Shown piece by piece: positions 53,530-62,023 of a stretch of 64,000 bases of DNA. The notes under the pieces were generated by a model. That model had not been told where the DNA came from. It saw only the letters and a program-made list of their open reading frames with translations, and ran no database searches. This DNA comes from Lewinellaceae bacterium (GTDB lineage Bacteria; Bacteroidota; Bacteroidia; Chitinophagales; Saprospiraceae). Every line of letters starts with the position of its first letter. Within the stretch, counting starts at the first letter, position 1. The translations under genes and the position numbers were made by a program. Location of the stretch: NCBI GenBank assembly GCA_020636135.1, contig JACJYK010000002.1, positions 453,501 to 517,500 on the forward strand, written 5' to 3'.

Positions 53530-54161
53530 TTGCAAAAAGAGCGGCTCAGGAAATTGTAACCGGTATGACCGTCAATCTGGGAATTGGTATCCCATCCCTG
53601 ATTCCCGACTACATTGATCCGTCCACCAAAGTGTTTTTTCATGCTGAAAACGGCCTGCTCGGATTGGGTCCGACCCCGGCTGAAAATCCGGACTGGGCTC
53701 TAAGCAATGCGGCCGGGTATCCCGTCAGTATCGTGAATGGAGGAAGTTATTTTGATAGTGCCTTATCCTTTGGCATGATCAGAAGCGGACGAATCGACCT
53801 GGCTGTACTCGGCTCTCTCCAGGTCAGCCGTGATGGTGACCTGGCCAATTGGATCGTGCCGGGTAAACGCGTGCCTGGTGTGGGAGGGGCAATGGAACTG
53901 GCCTTTGGCGCGAAAAGGTTGATCGCGCTCATGCAGCACTGCGAAAAGAACGGTAAACCCAAAATTGTAACAACGTGTACGCTTCCCTTGACGGCAACCG
54001 GCTGTGTCAAACGCGTGATCACCGAAATGGCGGTTTTTGACATCGATAAAAGCGGCCTCACACTGATCGAGGTCATGCCAGGATTTACAGTTTCCGACAT
54101 TCGCAATCATACAGAAGCTGATTTTAACATTGCAGAAAAAATAAAAGAGACAAATGACTGA
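53502..54161 (+). CDS. yodS-like: 3-oxoacid CoA-transferase, subunit B
   Basis: A 219-residue beta subunit carrying the catalytic Glu in FFHAENGLLGLGP (about residue 50). It also has TVNLGIGIPSLIPDYI and VVTTCTLPLTATGCVKRVITEMAVFD. It pairs with the A subunit as in AtoDA/ScoAB. In the YodR/YodS setting the proposed acid is a 6-acetamido-3-oxohexanoate. It overlaps the A gene by 28 nt and the deacylase gene by 8 nt. Confidence 0.93.
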   Translation: MDMGDSRQIIAKRAAQEIVTGMTVNLGIGIPSLIPDYIDPSTKVFFHAENGLLGLGPTPAENPDWALSNAAGYPVSIVNGGSYFDSALSFGMIRSGRIDLAVLGSLQVSRDGDLANWIVPGKRVPGVGGAMELAFGAKRLIALMQHCEKNGKPKIVTTCTLPLTATGCVKRVITEMAVFDIDKSGLTLIEVMPGFTVSDIRNHTEADFNIAEKIKETND

Positions 54162-55416
54162 CCAGCAGAAAGTGGAAGCGTATATCGATGCCCACAAGGA
54201 TGAAGCATTCGAACTCCTGGCCAGAATGGTCCAACAACCAAGTATCCAGTTGCACGAAGCAGGCGCTCAGGATGTAGTGATCAAAAAACTGCAACAGCTC
54301 GGCCTTGAGGTTGATGTGTGGGATCCGGATATCAGCGAATTGAAGAAAAACCCCTATTTCGTCTCAGCCAGGAAAAATTTTACGAATAGCCCCAATGTAG
54401 TAGGCTTAATGAAAGGGCAGGGGGGTGGACGGTCTCTGATCCTCAATGGTCATATCGACGTGGTACCGGAGGGTGATGTGACCAAATGGAAAGACGATCC
54501 CTATTCGGGAAAAATTGAAAATGGTAAAATGTATGGACGAGGCACGACCGATATGAAGGGCGGGAATGTCTCCCTGATCCTGGCTATGGAAGCCATCAAG
54601 CAGTCAGGTATCAATCTGAAAGGGGATGTGCTATTTCAGTCGGTCATTGAGGAGGAATCGGGAGGTGCTGGAACGCTGGCTACGGTGCTTCGCGGTTACC
54701 AGGCAGATGCTGCCATCATTCCTGAACCCACCAATCTCAAGTTGTTCATCAAGCAGCAGGGATCACTTTGGTTCAGGGTCACCATCGAAGGTATCTCCGC
54801 CCATGGTGGTACCCGGTACGAAGGCATTTCAGCAATTGAAAAAGCCTGGATCGTACATCAGCAGATTCTGGACCTGGAACAGCAAAGGAATGCCCGGATC
54901 AATGATCCCCTCTATGCAAAACTTCCGATACCGCTGCCCATTAACGTTGGCACGATCCATGGCGGCACCTGGCCTTCCTCAGTACCTGACCTGGTAACCA
55001 TCGAAGGCAGGATCGGCGTGGGCCCCGAGGAATCCATTGAGGCTGTCAAGCAGGAATTGCAAGATTGCATCAACCGGCTCACCGAAGCGGATGAATGGTT
55101 TGGAGGCCATCCGGCCAAACTTGAATTTTTCGGAGCGCAGTGGATCCCAAACAGTGTGGCCATTGAACATCAGATTGCGGAAATCATTGAAGAAAACCAC
55201 CTGCAGTTGTTTGGGAAATCCGTGATCGTAGAGGCTTCCCCCTGGGGAACAGATGCCGGTATACTTGGTGTAGTGGGAGGAATTCCGGCCATTGTCATCG
55301 GTCCGGGAGAAACCAGTGTGGCTCATTACCCCAATGAATTCATTGAGCTGGAAAAAGTTGTGAAGGCATCCAAGTTATTTGCATTAACCATCCTCAAATG
55401 GTGCGGAACGGCATAA
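54154..55416 (+). CDS. yodQ-like: M20 family deacylase, ArgE/DapE-like (YodQ-like)
   Basis: A 420-residue zinc amidohydrolase: LILNGHIDVVPEGD (first His ligand), MYGRGTTDMKGGNVSLI (bridging Asp), VIEEESGGAGT (catalytic and ligand Glu), the dimerisation lid IEGISAHGGTRYEG, and PWGTDAGILG with a late His in SVAHYPNEF. M20 enzymes remove acyl groups from amino acids. In this operon the likely role is removal of acetyl from an acetamido acid such as 4-acetamidobutyrate (giving GABA). It overlaps the CoA-transferase B gene by 8 nt. Confidence 0.9.
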   Translation: MTDQQKVEAYIDAHKDEAFELLARMVQQPSIQLHEAGAQDVVIKKLQQLGLEVDVWDPDISELKKNPYFVSARKNFTNSPNVVGLMKGQGGGRSLILNGHIDVVPEGDVTKWKDDPYSGKIENGKMYGRGTTDMKGGNVSLILAMEAIKQSGINLKGDVLFQSVIEEESGGAGTLATVLRGYQADAAIIPEPTNLKLFIKQQGSLWFRVTIEGISAHGGTRYEGISAIEKAWIVHQQILDLEQQRNARINDPLYAKLPIPLPINVGTIHGGTWPSSVPDLVTIEGRIGVGPEESIEAVKQELQDCINRLTEADEWFGGHPAKLEFFGAQWIPNSVAIEHQIAEIIEENHLQLFGKSVIVEASPWGTDAGILGVVGGIPAIVIGPGETSVAHYPNEFIELEKVVKASKLFALTILKWCGTA

Positions 55417-55417
55417 G

Positions 55418-56248
55418 ATGAGCCCTACTTATCAGGAGATAAATCGCCCGGATCTAACTGTGGTCTTCTGTCTTGATCCCTATAACAGGAGAGTCCGGGT
55501 GGATGAATTGCATGGTGATCTGCGATCCGGATTGGAACTTATTTTGCAGCAATCACCGGATTGGGCCGACAAGATCATCTTAAAGGCCCGCCAGGAACAA
55601 GTCGATTATTTTATTCGTCACGGGTGGACTCAGGAAGCGGGGATTCCGGGTTATTTTAACGGTGAGGACTTGTTTTTCCTGGTGCACTACAGACACAATC
55701 TCCGTTCCCATACCGAACATGCGGAAGTTGAGCTTTCAATTGCCAGGAAGATCCTGGAGATGCAAAGAAGTCCGGTACTATCAGGAGGTGAAAAAATAAA
55801 GCGATCGAACTTGGAGGATGCTGAGAAACTGGCCCTCCTTTATGATATTGTTTTTGATATTTATCCTACCCCGTTGAGCGACCCTTTCTACCTCCGCAAA
55901 ACGATGGAACACGGGACAGTGTATGTGCATATGGAGCAAGAAGGCAATGTGCTGAGCGCAGCATCGGCTGAAGTAAACCGCAAGTTTGCAAATGCCGAAT
56001 TGACCGACTGCGCTACCCTCCCCGCTGAAGAGGGGAAAGGTCATATGGCCGCACTATTGGCGCGACTTGAGGACATCCTTACAGATCAGGAAGTCAAATG
56101 CCTTTATACGATCTGTCGCGCGCAGTCCTTCGGGATGAACAAGGTTTTTTATAATTTGGGATTTGACTACACCGGCTGTCTGGTCAATAACTGCAATATT
56201 TATTCGGGTTTGGAAAATATGAACGTCTGGTATAAAATGGTAAAATGA
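55418..56248 (+). CDS. ablB: Putative beta-lysine N-acetyltransferase (AblB/YodP family)
   Basis: A 276-residue GNAT-family protein. N-terminal features are CLDPYNRRVRVDELHGDL and RQEQVDYFIRHGWTQEAGIPGYFNGED. The acetyl-CoA binding region is about 200-245 (ATLPAEEGKGHMAALLARLE). The family C-terminus is GFDYTGCLVNNCNIYSGLENMNVWYK, a strong AblB mark. AblB acetylates the epsilon-amino group of beta-lysine. Lysine 2,3-aminomutase (AblA/KamA), its usual partner, is not in this window. It starts 1 nt after the deacylase stop and overlaps the next gene by 4 nt. Confidence 0.9.
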   Translation: MSPTYQEINRPDLTVVFCLDPYNRRVRVDELHGDLRSGLELILQQSPDWADKIILKARQEQVDYFIRHGWTQEAGIPGYFNGEDLFFLVHYRHNLRSHTEHAEVELSIARKILEMQRSPVLSGGEKIKRSNLEDAEKLALLYDIVFDIYPTPLSDPFYLRKTMEHGTVYVHMEQEGNVLSAASAEVNRKFANAELTDCATLPAEEGKGHMAALLARLEDILTDQEVKCLYTICRAQSFGMNKVFYNLGFDYTGCLVNNCNIYSGLENMNVWYKMVK

Positions 56249-58791
56249 TGGGAGGGTTCAGGGATTTATTGATTGTATTATTCATGATTATCAGCGGCAA
56301 TCTGGTCGGACAGCGGGTTCCGGTATTGCCGCAAATTGAACTGCCTCACGATTACTATTTCCGGGAATTATACCTGCCTCAACTGATGAGCGGCCCTGCT
56401 TCGCCGGACTGGTCCCCGGATGGAAAGCAGCTGGTCTTTGCGATGGGCGGAAGTCTCTGGAGGCAAGAGATCGGAAGCCAGACAGCCTGGCAGCTCACAG
56501 ATGGCGAGGGTTACGATTACCAGCCCGATTGGTCTCCGGATGGTAAAGAAATCCTTTTTGCCCGCTACGATGGCAGGTCCGTGGAACTTATGCTCCTGGA
56601 TGTTAATTCCGGAGTGGAAACTCCATTGACGGACAATGGTGCGGTGAACCTGGAACCCAGATGGTCACCGGATGGTAAAGCGATCGCTTATGTATCGACC
56701 GTAGGGACAGGTCATTTCCTGCTCCACAAAGCAACCATCGAAAACGGAAAACTGCAGAGCATAACCATCCTCACTCCCGACCGGGTCAGTGCCATTAAGC
56801 GTTACTATTACAGCGAATACGACCATGCCATTAATCCTGCCTGGTCACCGGATGGCAGCAGGATCCTGTTTATTTCCAACCGGGAGATAGCTCATGGCAC
56901 GGGCAATATTGTATCTCTTTCTGTCAATAACCCCGGGGAGATCACCACCATCCACCAGGAAGAAACCGCCTGGAAGACGACTCCGGATATCTCGCCGGAT
57001 GGCAGCAGGATGGTCTACAGCAGCTATCTGGGACGGAATTGGCAGCAGTTGTGGATCCTGCCGGCAGCGGGAGGATATCCGATTCAGATCACCTATGGAG
57101 ATTTCGACAATACAGCTCCCAGGTGGTCTCCGGATGGTAAAAATATTGCCTTTATTTCTAACCGGACCGGAAATACCTCCCTGTGGATTCTGGACAGCTA
57201 TTTTGGCAAACAGACACAAGTTGTTGCCTCCGATTTGCATTACCTGAAGCCAAGAAAAGAAATCGTCATCAAAACGGTGGATGAGTCCGGGGATTTCATT
57301 CCTTCGAGGGTGAGTGTCCTGGATAGCCGTGGAAAATTCTATGCTCCCCGCAATGCCTGGATACATGGTGATGATTCCAATTACCCGGACACCCAAAAGT
57401 TTGAAAGCCATTATTTTCATTCATCCGGAATAGCCCTGGTTTCATTTCCGGCTGTTGATCACCCGTCCATAACTGCCCAGAAAGGTCCTGATTTCAAAAT
57501 AGAAACCCGTCAGCTTACCGCCAGTGAGGGCCTGTCTGACACAATCACATTAACACTCAAGCGATGGACGATTCCGGAGACCTTTGGAAAGTGGTGGTCC
57601 GGTGACCTGCATGTGCACATGAATTATACGGGTAACTACCGGAATACACCGCGGATCCTCCGGGAACAGGCCCAGGCTGAAAACCTGGATTTTATTTATA
57701 ATTTGATTGTGAATAAAGAGCAGCGCATCCCGGATATCGATTACTATATCCCTCCGAACGGATCCAAAGTAGAAAAGGATGTGATGATCCTTCAGGGGCA
57801 GGAATACCACTCCAGTTTCTGGGGACATCTGGGACTGCTTAATTTGACCGATCACTACCTGATCCCGGATTATGTGGGGTATCCTTACACGGCGTTGGCG
57901 AGTATTTTCCCGCATAACAGCCAGATAGCGGATGCGGTGCATGCCCAAAAAGGTCTGGTCGGCTACGTGCATCCCTTCTATGACTTTCAGCTCTTCCCGA
58001 AACAGTCAGCCACGTTAACCAATGCACTTCCCATCGATGCCGCCCTGGGGAATGTGGATTATTATGAGGTGGTTGGTTTTGCCCATCACAAGGCATCAGC
58101 GGCAGTTTGGTATATGCTGTTGAATTGCGGGATCAGGATACCGGCGGGAGCAGGTACCGATGCCATGGCCAATTATTCAAGTTTGAGAGGTCCGGTAGGA
58201 CTGAACCGGGTTTATGTGAAAGCAAAAGACGATTTCACCAGTGACCACATCATCGAACAGATTAAGCATGGGCGGAGCTTTGTGACCAACGGAGCCCTGC
58301 TGGATCTTAAGGTGAATGGATCAGGGCCCGGGGATACCATCGAGATCGCAGATAAAGCCACCACCCTGGACTTCCAGGCATTTATTCGCAGCTCGGTCGC
58401 GGTAGATCACCTGGAAGTTATCTGGAACGGAGAGGTCGTAAAGGAATACCAATTCAGTGGAGACCGAAATTCAGCGGATTTTAATGGAAAAATTGATGTG
58501 CAGGGCCCTGGTTGGCTTTTGTTAAGAGCCTGGAATGATAATGCCCATCCGGACATTCCGGATTACTATCCTTATGCTACGACCAGCCCCATTTATGTTA
58601 CCTCATCAGGTAAGGAACTCAGGTCTCGCTCATCTGCGGTATTTTTTCTGGAATGGATCGACCGCATCGAGAAGATAGTCTCATCCCATGATGCGTACAG
58701 GACCGTAGAAGAGAAAAATTTGATCTTAAAGGATATAGCAACTGCCCGGAAATTTTATGAGAACTGTCTGAACAACCCAACTATGGAATAG
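56245..58791 (+). CDS. TolB-type propeller fused to CehA/McbA-like PHP metallohydrolase
   Basis: The protein has 848 residues. The N-terminus is a signal sequence ending LVGQ (about residue 22). It has five or six PD40 repeats (WSPDGKQLVFA, WSPDGKEILFA, WSPDGKAIAYV, WSPDGSRILFI, ISPDGSRMVYS, WSPDGKNIAFI) over about 50-330. A linker Ig-like region follows, then a CehA/McbA-type PHP domain from about 450: GDLHVHMNYTG (HxH metals), LQGQEYHS, GLVGYVHPFYDF and PAGAGTDAM. PHP members hydrolyse phosphoesters, amides or carbamates with two or three metals. It overlaps ablB by 4 nt, so it is the sixth gene of this operon and probably supplies periplasmic hydrolysis of the operon's substrate precursor. 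Confidence 0.85.
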   Translation: MMGGFRDLLIVLFMIISGNLVGQRVPVLPQIELPHDYYFRELYLPQLMSGPASPDWSPDGKQLVFAMGGSLWRQEIGSQTAWQLTDGEGYDYQPDWSPDGKEILFARYDGRSVELMLLDVNSGVETPLTDNGAVNLEPRWSPDGKAIAYVSTVGTGHFLLHKATIENGKLQSITILTPDRVSAIKRYYYSEYDHAINPAWSPDGSRILFISNREIAHGTGNIVSLSVNNPGEITTIHQEETAWKTTPDISPDGSRMVYSSYLGRNWQQLWILPAAGGYPIQITYGDFDNTAPRWSPDGKNIAFISNRTGNTSLWILDSYFGKQTQVVASDLHYLKPRKEIVIKTVDESGDFIPSRVSVLDSRGKFYAPRNAWIHGDDSNYPDTQKFESHYFHSSGIALVSFPAVDHPSITAQKGPDFKIETRQLTASEGLSDTITLTLKRWTIPETFGKWWSGDLHVHMNYTGNYRNTPRILREQAQAENLDFIYNLIVNKEQRIPDIDYYIPPNGSKVEKDVMILQGQEYHSSFWGHLGLLNLTDHYLIPDYVGYPYTALASIFPHNSQIADAVHAQKGLVGYVHPFYDFQLFPKQSATLTNALPIDAALGNVDYYEVVGFAHHKASAAVWYMLLNCGIRIPAGAGTDAMANYSSLRGPVGLNRVYVKAKDDFTSDHIIEQIKHGRSFVTNGALLDLKVNGSGPGDTIEIADKATTLDFQAFIRSSVAVDHLEVIWNGEVVKEYQFSGDRNSADFNGKIDVQGPGWLLLRAWNDNAHPDIPDYYPYATTSPIYVTSSGKELRSRSSAVFFLEWIDRIEKIVSSHDAYRTVEEKNLILKDIATARKFYENCLNNPTME

Positions 58792-58809
58792 GGTTATGGG
58801 GTTTTGAAA

Positions 58810-59340
58810 TTAATAGAAATAATACCTTCTCAAAAGCAGCAACCCCACTGCAACGATGAATGCAACCAGTCCGGTTATTTGCCATTTTGTGGAAGAAGAA
58901 CTGTACCGGGAAATTTCATCTTCTGTAGGATAAAGACCCAGTATTGGTTTTAATTTATACCAATCCCACGCGATTAAAATGATGCCTGCAAACAGCATCA
59001 ACATCGTAATCACCCAGGTCCCCGTAAAATGCAGGCTAATGGTTATCGTGAATATGTTCATAATAATTCCAATAAAAAACAACGCACCTAATGTTGCGAA
59101 TCGTTGGGTAAAAAGCAATAAGGCTGTAAGTAACTGACAAAATCCCAGAAAATTCCAGTACAGGCCTGATTGATACAGCGCATCAAAAAAGTAGCCTATT
59201 GGCGTTTCAGGACCCAGTTGGGTAAATCGTTCTCCGATTAACTTGACCAACCCGGATGGAATAAATGCAAATCCGATTAAAAACCGGATCCCAATGATCA
59301 GTAATCCGGCAATTTTATTTGTTCTTAATTTGTCATACAT
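58810..59340 (-). CDS. DoxX family membrane protein
   Basis: A 176-residue protein with four to five membrane helices. The DoxX beginning is IAGLLIIGIRFLIGFAFIPSGLVKL, followed by GYFFDALYQSGLYWNFLGFCQLLTALLL and IAWDWYKLKPILGL. DoxX-like proteins are linked to quinone or thiol-redox membrane functions; role here unknown. Its 3' end is convergent with the CehA operon. Confidence 0.85.
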   Translation of the reverse strand: MYDKLRTNKIAGLLIIGIRFLIGFAFIPSGLVKLIGERFTQLGPETPIGYFFDALYQSGLYWNFLGFCQLLTALLLFTQRFATLGALFFIGIIMNIFTITISLHFTGTWVITMLMLFAGIILIAWDWYKLKPILGLYPTEDEISRYSSSSTKWQITGLVAFIVAVGLLLLRRYYFY

Positions 59341-59451
59341 AAATAAGATACCTGGTGACTCTGTTTTCAGATACTAATTTATATCTGAAAATTCTGAATA
59401 ATTTCAACATTTATGGTATTGGTTTCCGGATTAAAGTTTAACGAGCTTGAC

Positions 59452-60204
59452 CTAATCTTCTTCCTTACTTACCTGCTGCAGGATTGATATTTTAACATCA
59501 TCTATTTCATTTATCAGGTCTCGCAAAAGCCGGATGGATTTTAGTTCTGAAAAATTCATCCAGCCCTGGATGGCTTCCAGTGTCAATATAATTTCATTTT
59601 TGTTTTTTTCCAGATTTAAGGCTTCTTTAAGGCTTTTTTGGTTGTTTAGTCTTTTTTCCAAATCTTGTGCACCCATCAGAATACTCAGGTGCTCCGTCAC
59701 ATCACTTTTAGCTTTATTGTCCAGGCTTTCATCACTGGTTACTTTTTGTTGATGTCTTCTTAGATCGAGTAGTTTGTTTCTCAATTCAGGAGGTAGAAGT
59801 ACTATTTCTCCACTATTCTGTAGCGACTCGAGCGTACTAATGTTGAAATTTATGGCATATGATTCTAAATTGAGAGCAAGGAGATCATTATACATTGCAT
59901 TTCTTGTGTATCCAGAGTTGTCAAATCCTTCAATGTATTTATTGTAGGCTGTACGCTGCTTTTCAAATTTACTGATGATGAATTGGGCATATGCCTTGTC
60001 TTCATTCAGATCATCCAGTAATTGTTGATAATATACCTGGGTTCTTGCCTCTTGCTTTCTGCTCTCATTCCAGTTGTTTATCTGTAAGGCAATTAATATC
60101 CCTATCACGACAAGAATAATTTCACCCAAAGCATAAAATAAATAATTACTCAATCTATTTTCTGCGAAAAGCCTGCGTCTGATTGTTCTAAACAGTTTAA
60201 TCAT
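59452..60204 (-). CDS. DUF6090 family membrane-anchored protein
   Basis: A 250-residue protein starting MIKLFRTIRRRLFAENRLSNYL followed by one TM helix (YALGEIILVVIGILIALQIN) and NNWNESRKQ, the exact DUF6090 pattern. The remainder is a long helical, coiled-coil-like external domain. These single-TM proteins are abundant in Bacteroidota; their function is unknown. ATG at 60204 matches the family start. Confidence 0.88.
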   Translation of the reverse strand: MIKLFRTIRRRLFAENRLSNYLFYALGEIILVVIGILIALQINNWNESRKQEARTQVYYQQLLDDLNEDKAYAQFIISKFEKQRTAYNKYIEGFDNSGYTRNAMYNDLLALNLESYAINFNISTLESLQNSGEIVLLPPELRNKLLDLRRHQQKVTSDESLDNKAKSDVTEHLSILMGAQDLEKRLNNQKSLKEALNLEKNKNEIILTLEAIQGWMNFSELKSIRLLRDLINEIDDVKISILQQVSKEED

Positions 60205-60364
60205 GATGGTGCCAGATGAATACAACAAATAATTGCAATGGTTGTGGGGTTGGGATTAACTAGAGTTATAATCCGGACTACACAGCACAAGCGTAGTGTG
60301 TATTTTTGACATGGTCATATATGGCTGTATTCATTATCACAGCCAGCCTTGCTTATATAGTAAA

Positions 60365-60525
60365 CCCAATTTATTCACCGGTAAAATCTATTTTGGCCGA
60401 AATAGCTGCGAATGGGCCGTTTCATTGCATTTCCCTTTGATCACCTCAAAGATATGCTTATCCCACGAAATGGCAGTTTTCTTGCTCTTTCAGCCCTTTT
60501 TAGAAACCCTGATGAATAAATTGGG
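60365..60525. repeat. 161-bp inverted-repeat element (MITE candidate)
   Basis: Perfect 13-bp inverted ends (CCCAATTTATTCA at 60365-60377 and its complement at 60513-60525) in the 473-bp gap between the DUF6090 and NTF2-like genes. No intact gene lies inside, and the minus frame is interrupted by stops. No clean target duplication is seen (only TAAA close to both ends). The rest of the gap, 60205-60364 and 60526-60677, shows nothing I can name. Confidence 0.5.
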
Positions 60526-60677
60526 ATAAACATTAACCGCCATCTTGCATCAGACCTGGATGCCGGGAATTAAAATAATTAAGCATCACAGGACTAGAGC
60601 AATCCTGCAGAAATGTAGCCGTCATATTGCAAGCCTGGTTATTGTTTTTTAATCATGTACCCGGCGGCGAATTAAAA

Positions 60678-61085
60678 TCATTTTTCAGCGTCTGCCAACT
60701 TCTTGGTATCCACATATTGCTGAAAGGCGATTACTTTTCCTTGATTATCGAGCGTCCAAAGATGTGCGACTTGAGCATTGTATGACTTCCCGGTAGCCTT
60801 CACTTTTGCATCGTATCGCAAAGTAGCCAGGATCATGTTGTCATTCATGCCATGAATTTGAATATCCTTTAATGCAAAGTATTCGTGGTTAGCCCCAAGA
60901 CGGGCAAATACACCTTGTAATACTGCATCTGGCCCTATATATGGATTGCCATCTGCGAGGGAATTGCTTTCTGCTTCGTTCCATTCGATTTCTGGGTCCA
61001 TAGCTCCTAATACAGCTGGTATATCCCCATTGGCGAAGGCATTGTAGAGGGAGTCAATAATTTTAATGTTTTGTTCAGTTGTCAT
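60678..61085 (-). CDS. NTF2/SnoaL-like protein
   Basis: A 135-residue cytosolic NTF2-like protein: IKIIDSLYNAFANGDIPAVLGAMDPEIEWNEAES, YIGPDAVLQGVFARLG, and VAHLWTLDNQGKVIAFQQYVDT. This is the ketosteroid-isomerase-like (YesE-type) branch. Substrate unknown. Monocistronic. Confidence 0.87.
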   Translation of the reverse strand: MTTEQNIKIIDSLYNAFANGDIPAVLGAMDPEIEWNEAESNSLADGNPYIGPDAVLQGVFARLGANHEYFALKDIQIHGMNDNMILATLRYDAKVKATGKSYNAQVAHLWTLDNQGKVIAFQQYVDTKKLADAEK

Positions 61086-61106
61086 GATTGGTGTTTTGGT
61101 AAGTTA

Positions 61107-61332
61107 TTAAAATCTAAATATAGTCTTATTTGGTGCCTGGATGAGCTTATTTTCAAATAAAGTTGCATTAACTGGGATCTCGTCCAAATGAAATTCATTG
61201 AATCAAGTGTATGTATACGCACCGCTGTTATACCGTTTCCTGCTACCTGATAATGTTCATGGATTTCTATTGTGATTTTCTTTTCTTGCTGGCTGTATGT
61301 CAGGTGAAGTCAATGGTGATGTGTTTATCCAT
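61107..61332 (-). pseudogene. Decayed gene for a small hypothetical protein
   Basis: Three frames on the minus strand join into one protein-like sequence. MDKHITIDFT (from 61332) is followed by LTYSQQEKKITIEIHEHYQ and GITAVRIHTLDS, and then by FNEFHLDEIPVNATLF running to FRF and a TAA stop at 61107-61109. Two frame changes are needed, near 61302 and 61204. The first fits loss of one C. The amphipathic beta pattern and strong coding look suggest a former gene of about 75 residues. No family is recognised. The surrounding 296-bp gap holds nothing else. Confidence 0.55.
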
Positions 61333-61381
61333 CAACCTTGAATTACTGAAAGTAAAGCAGTATTAGAATATTTACCGGGAT

Positions 61382-62023
61382 TCAACGATTGAATAACAGG
61401 AAAATACCCTGGAACAGTATAAAGGCAGTAACTCCAATTACGATGCTTTGGACGATATTTAACCGGTGAACCACCCGCACGGAGAGGGGAAAAAAGATCA
61501 GGAACAACAGGGTGTACAGCGTATATGAAATCCAGAGGAGGGTCCGGTAGATGGTCGGTTCATTCATGGCTACCTCATGCTGACTGGCATTGATGACACC
61601 GGTTGCACTGAGAAAGCTCATTGGCAGATCGTGGATCAGGCTTCCCCACATGGCCAGGCTGATGCTCAAAGCTAATACTGAAAGGGTCTGCTCGAATGTG
61701 CCGGTTCCCCGCAGAAACCTGGCTGTGATCTGGATGAAAGAAACCGCAACGACCCATCCCATTAAAATGCTGGGAGCCAGTAAGTAACGATTGATCGCAT
61801 AATAATATTCTTTGGGAATATTCAGCCATGGGGTAAACACGGAAGGTGCTCCATGCGCTGCCGTCAGAAAAATGTAGACGAGCAGGTAGCCTAAAATTGG
61901 CAGTGTAATGTAAATAAAGCCACGCTGGAAATAAAGATCATTTCTCAGCAAAGCTTCCATGGATTGTTTAGGATGTAGAAGGGTCATCCAATAGTTTGGT
62001 TTTGAATTTTCCATGATCTGCAT
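61382..62023 (-). CDS. YIP1-like integral membrane protein
   Basis: A 213-residue protein with five membrane helices: GFIYITLPILGYLLVYIFL, YLLAPSILMGWVVAVSFIQ, LSVLALSISLAMWGSLIHDL, LLWISYTLYTLLFLIFFPL, and IVIGVTAFILFQGIFLLF. The N-terminal WMTLLHPKQSMEALLRND is typical of YIP1-fold proteins. Start at 62023 forms TAATG with the stop of the upstream gene, so the two are coupled. Confidence 0.75.
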   Translation of the reverse strand: MQIMENSKPNYWMTLLHPKQSMEALLRNDLYFQRGFIYITLPILGYLLVYIFLTAAHGAPSVFTPWLNIPKEYYYAINRYLLAPSILMGWVVAVSFIQITARFLRGTGTFEQTLSVLALSISLAMWGSLIHDLPMSFLSATGVINASQHEVAMNEPTIYRTLLWISYTLYTLLFLIFFPLSVRVVHRLNIVQSIVIGVTAFILFQGIFLLFNR

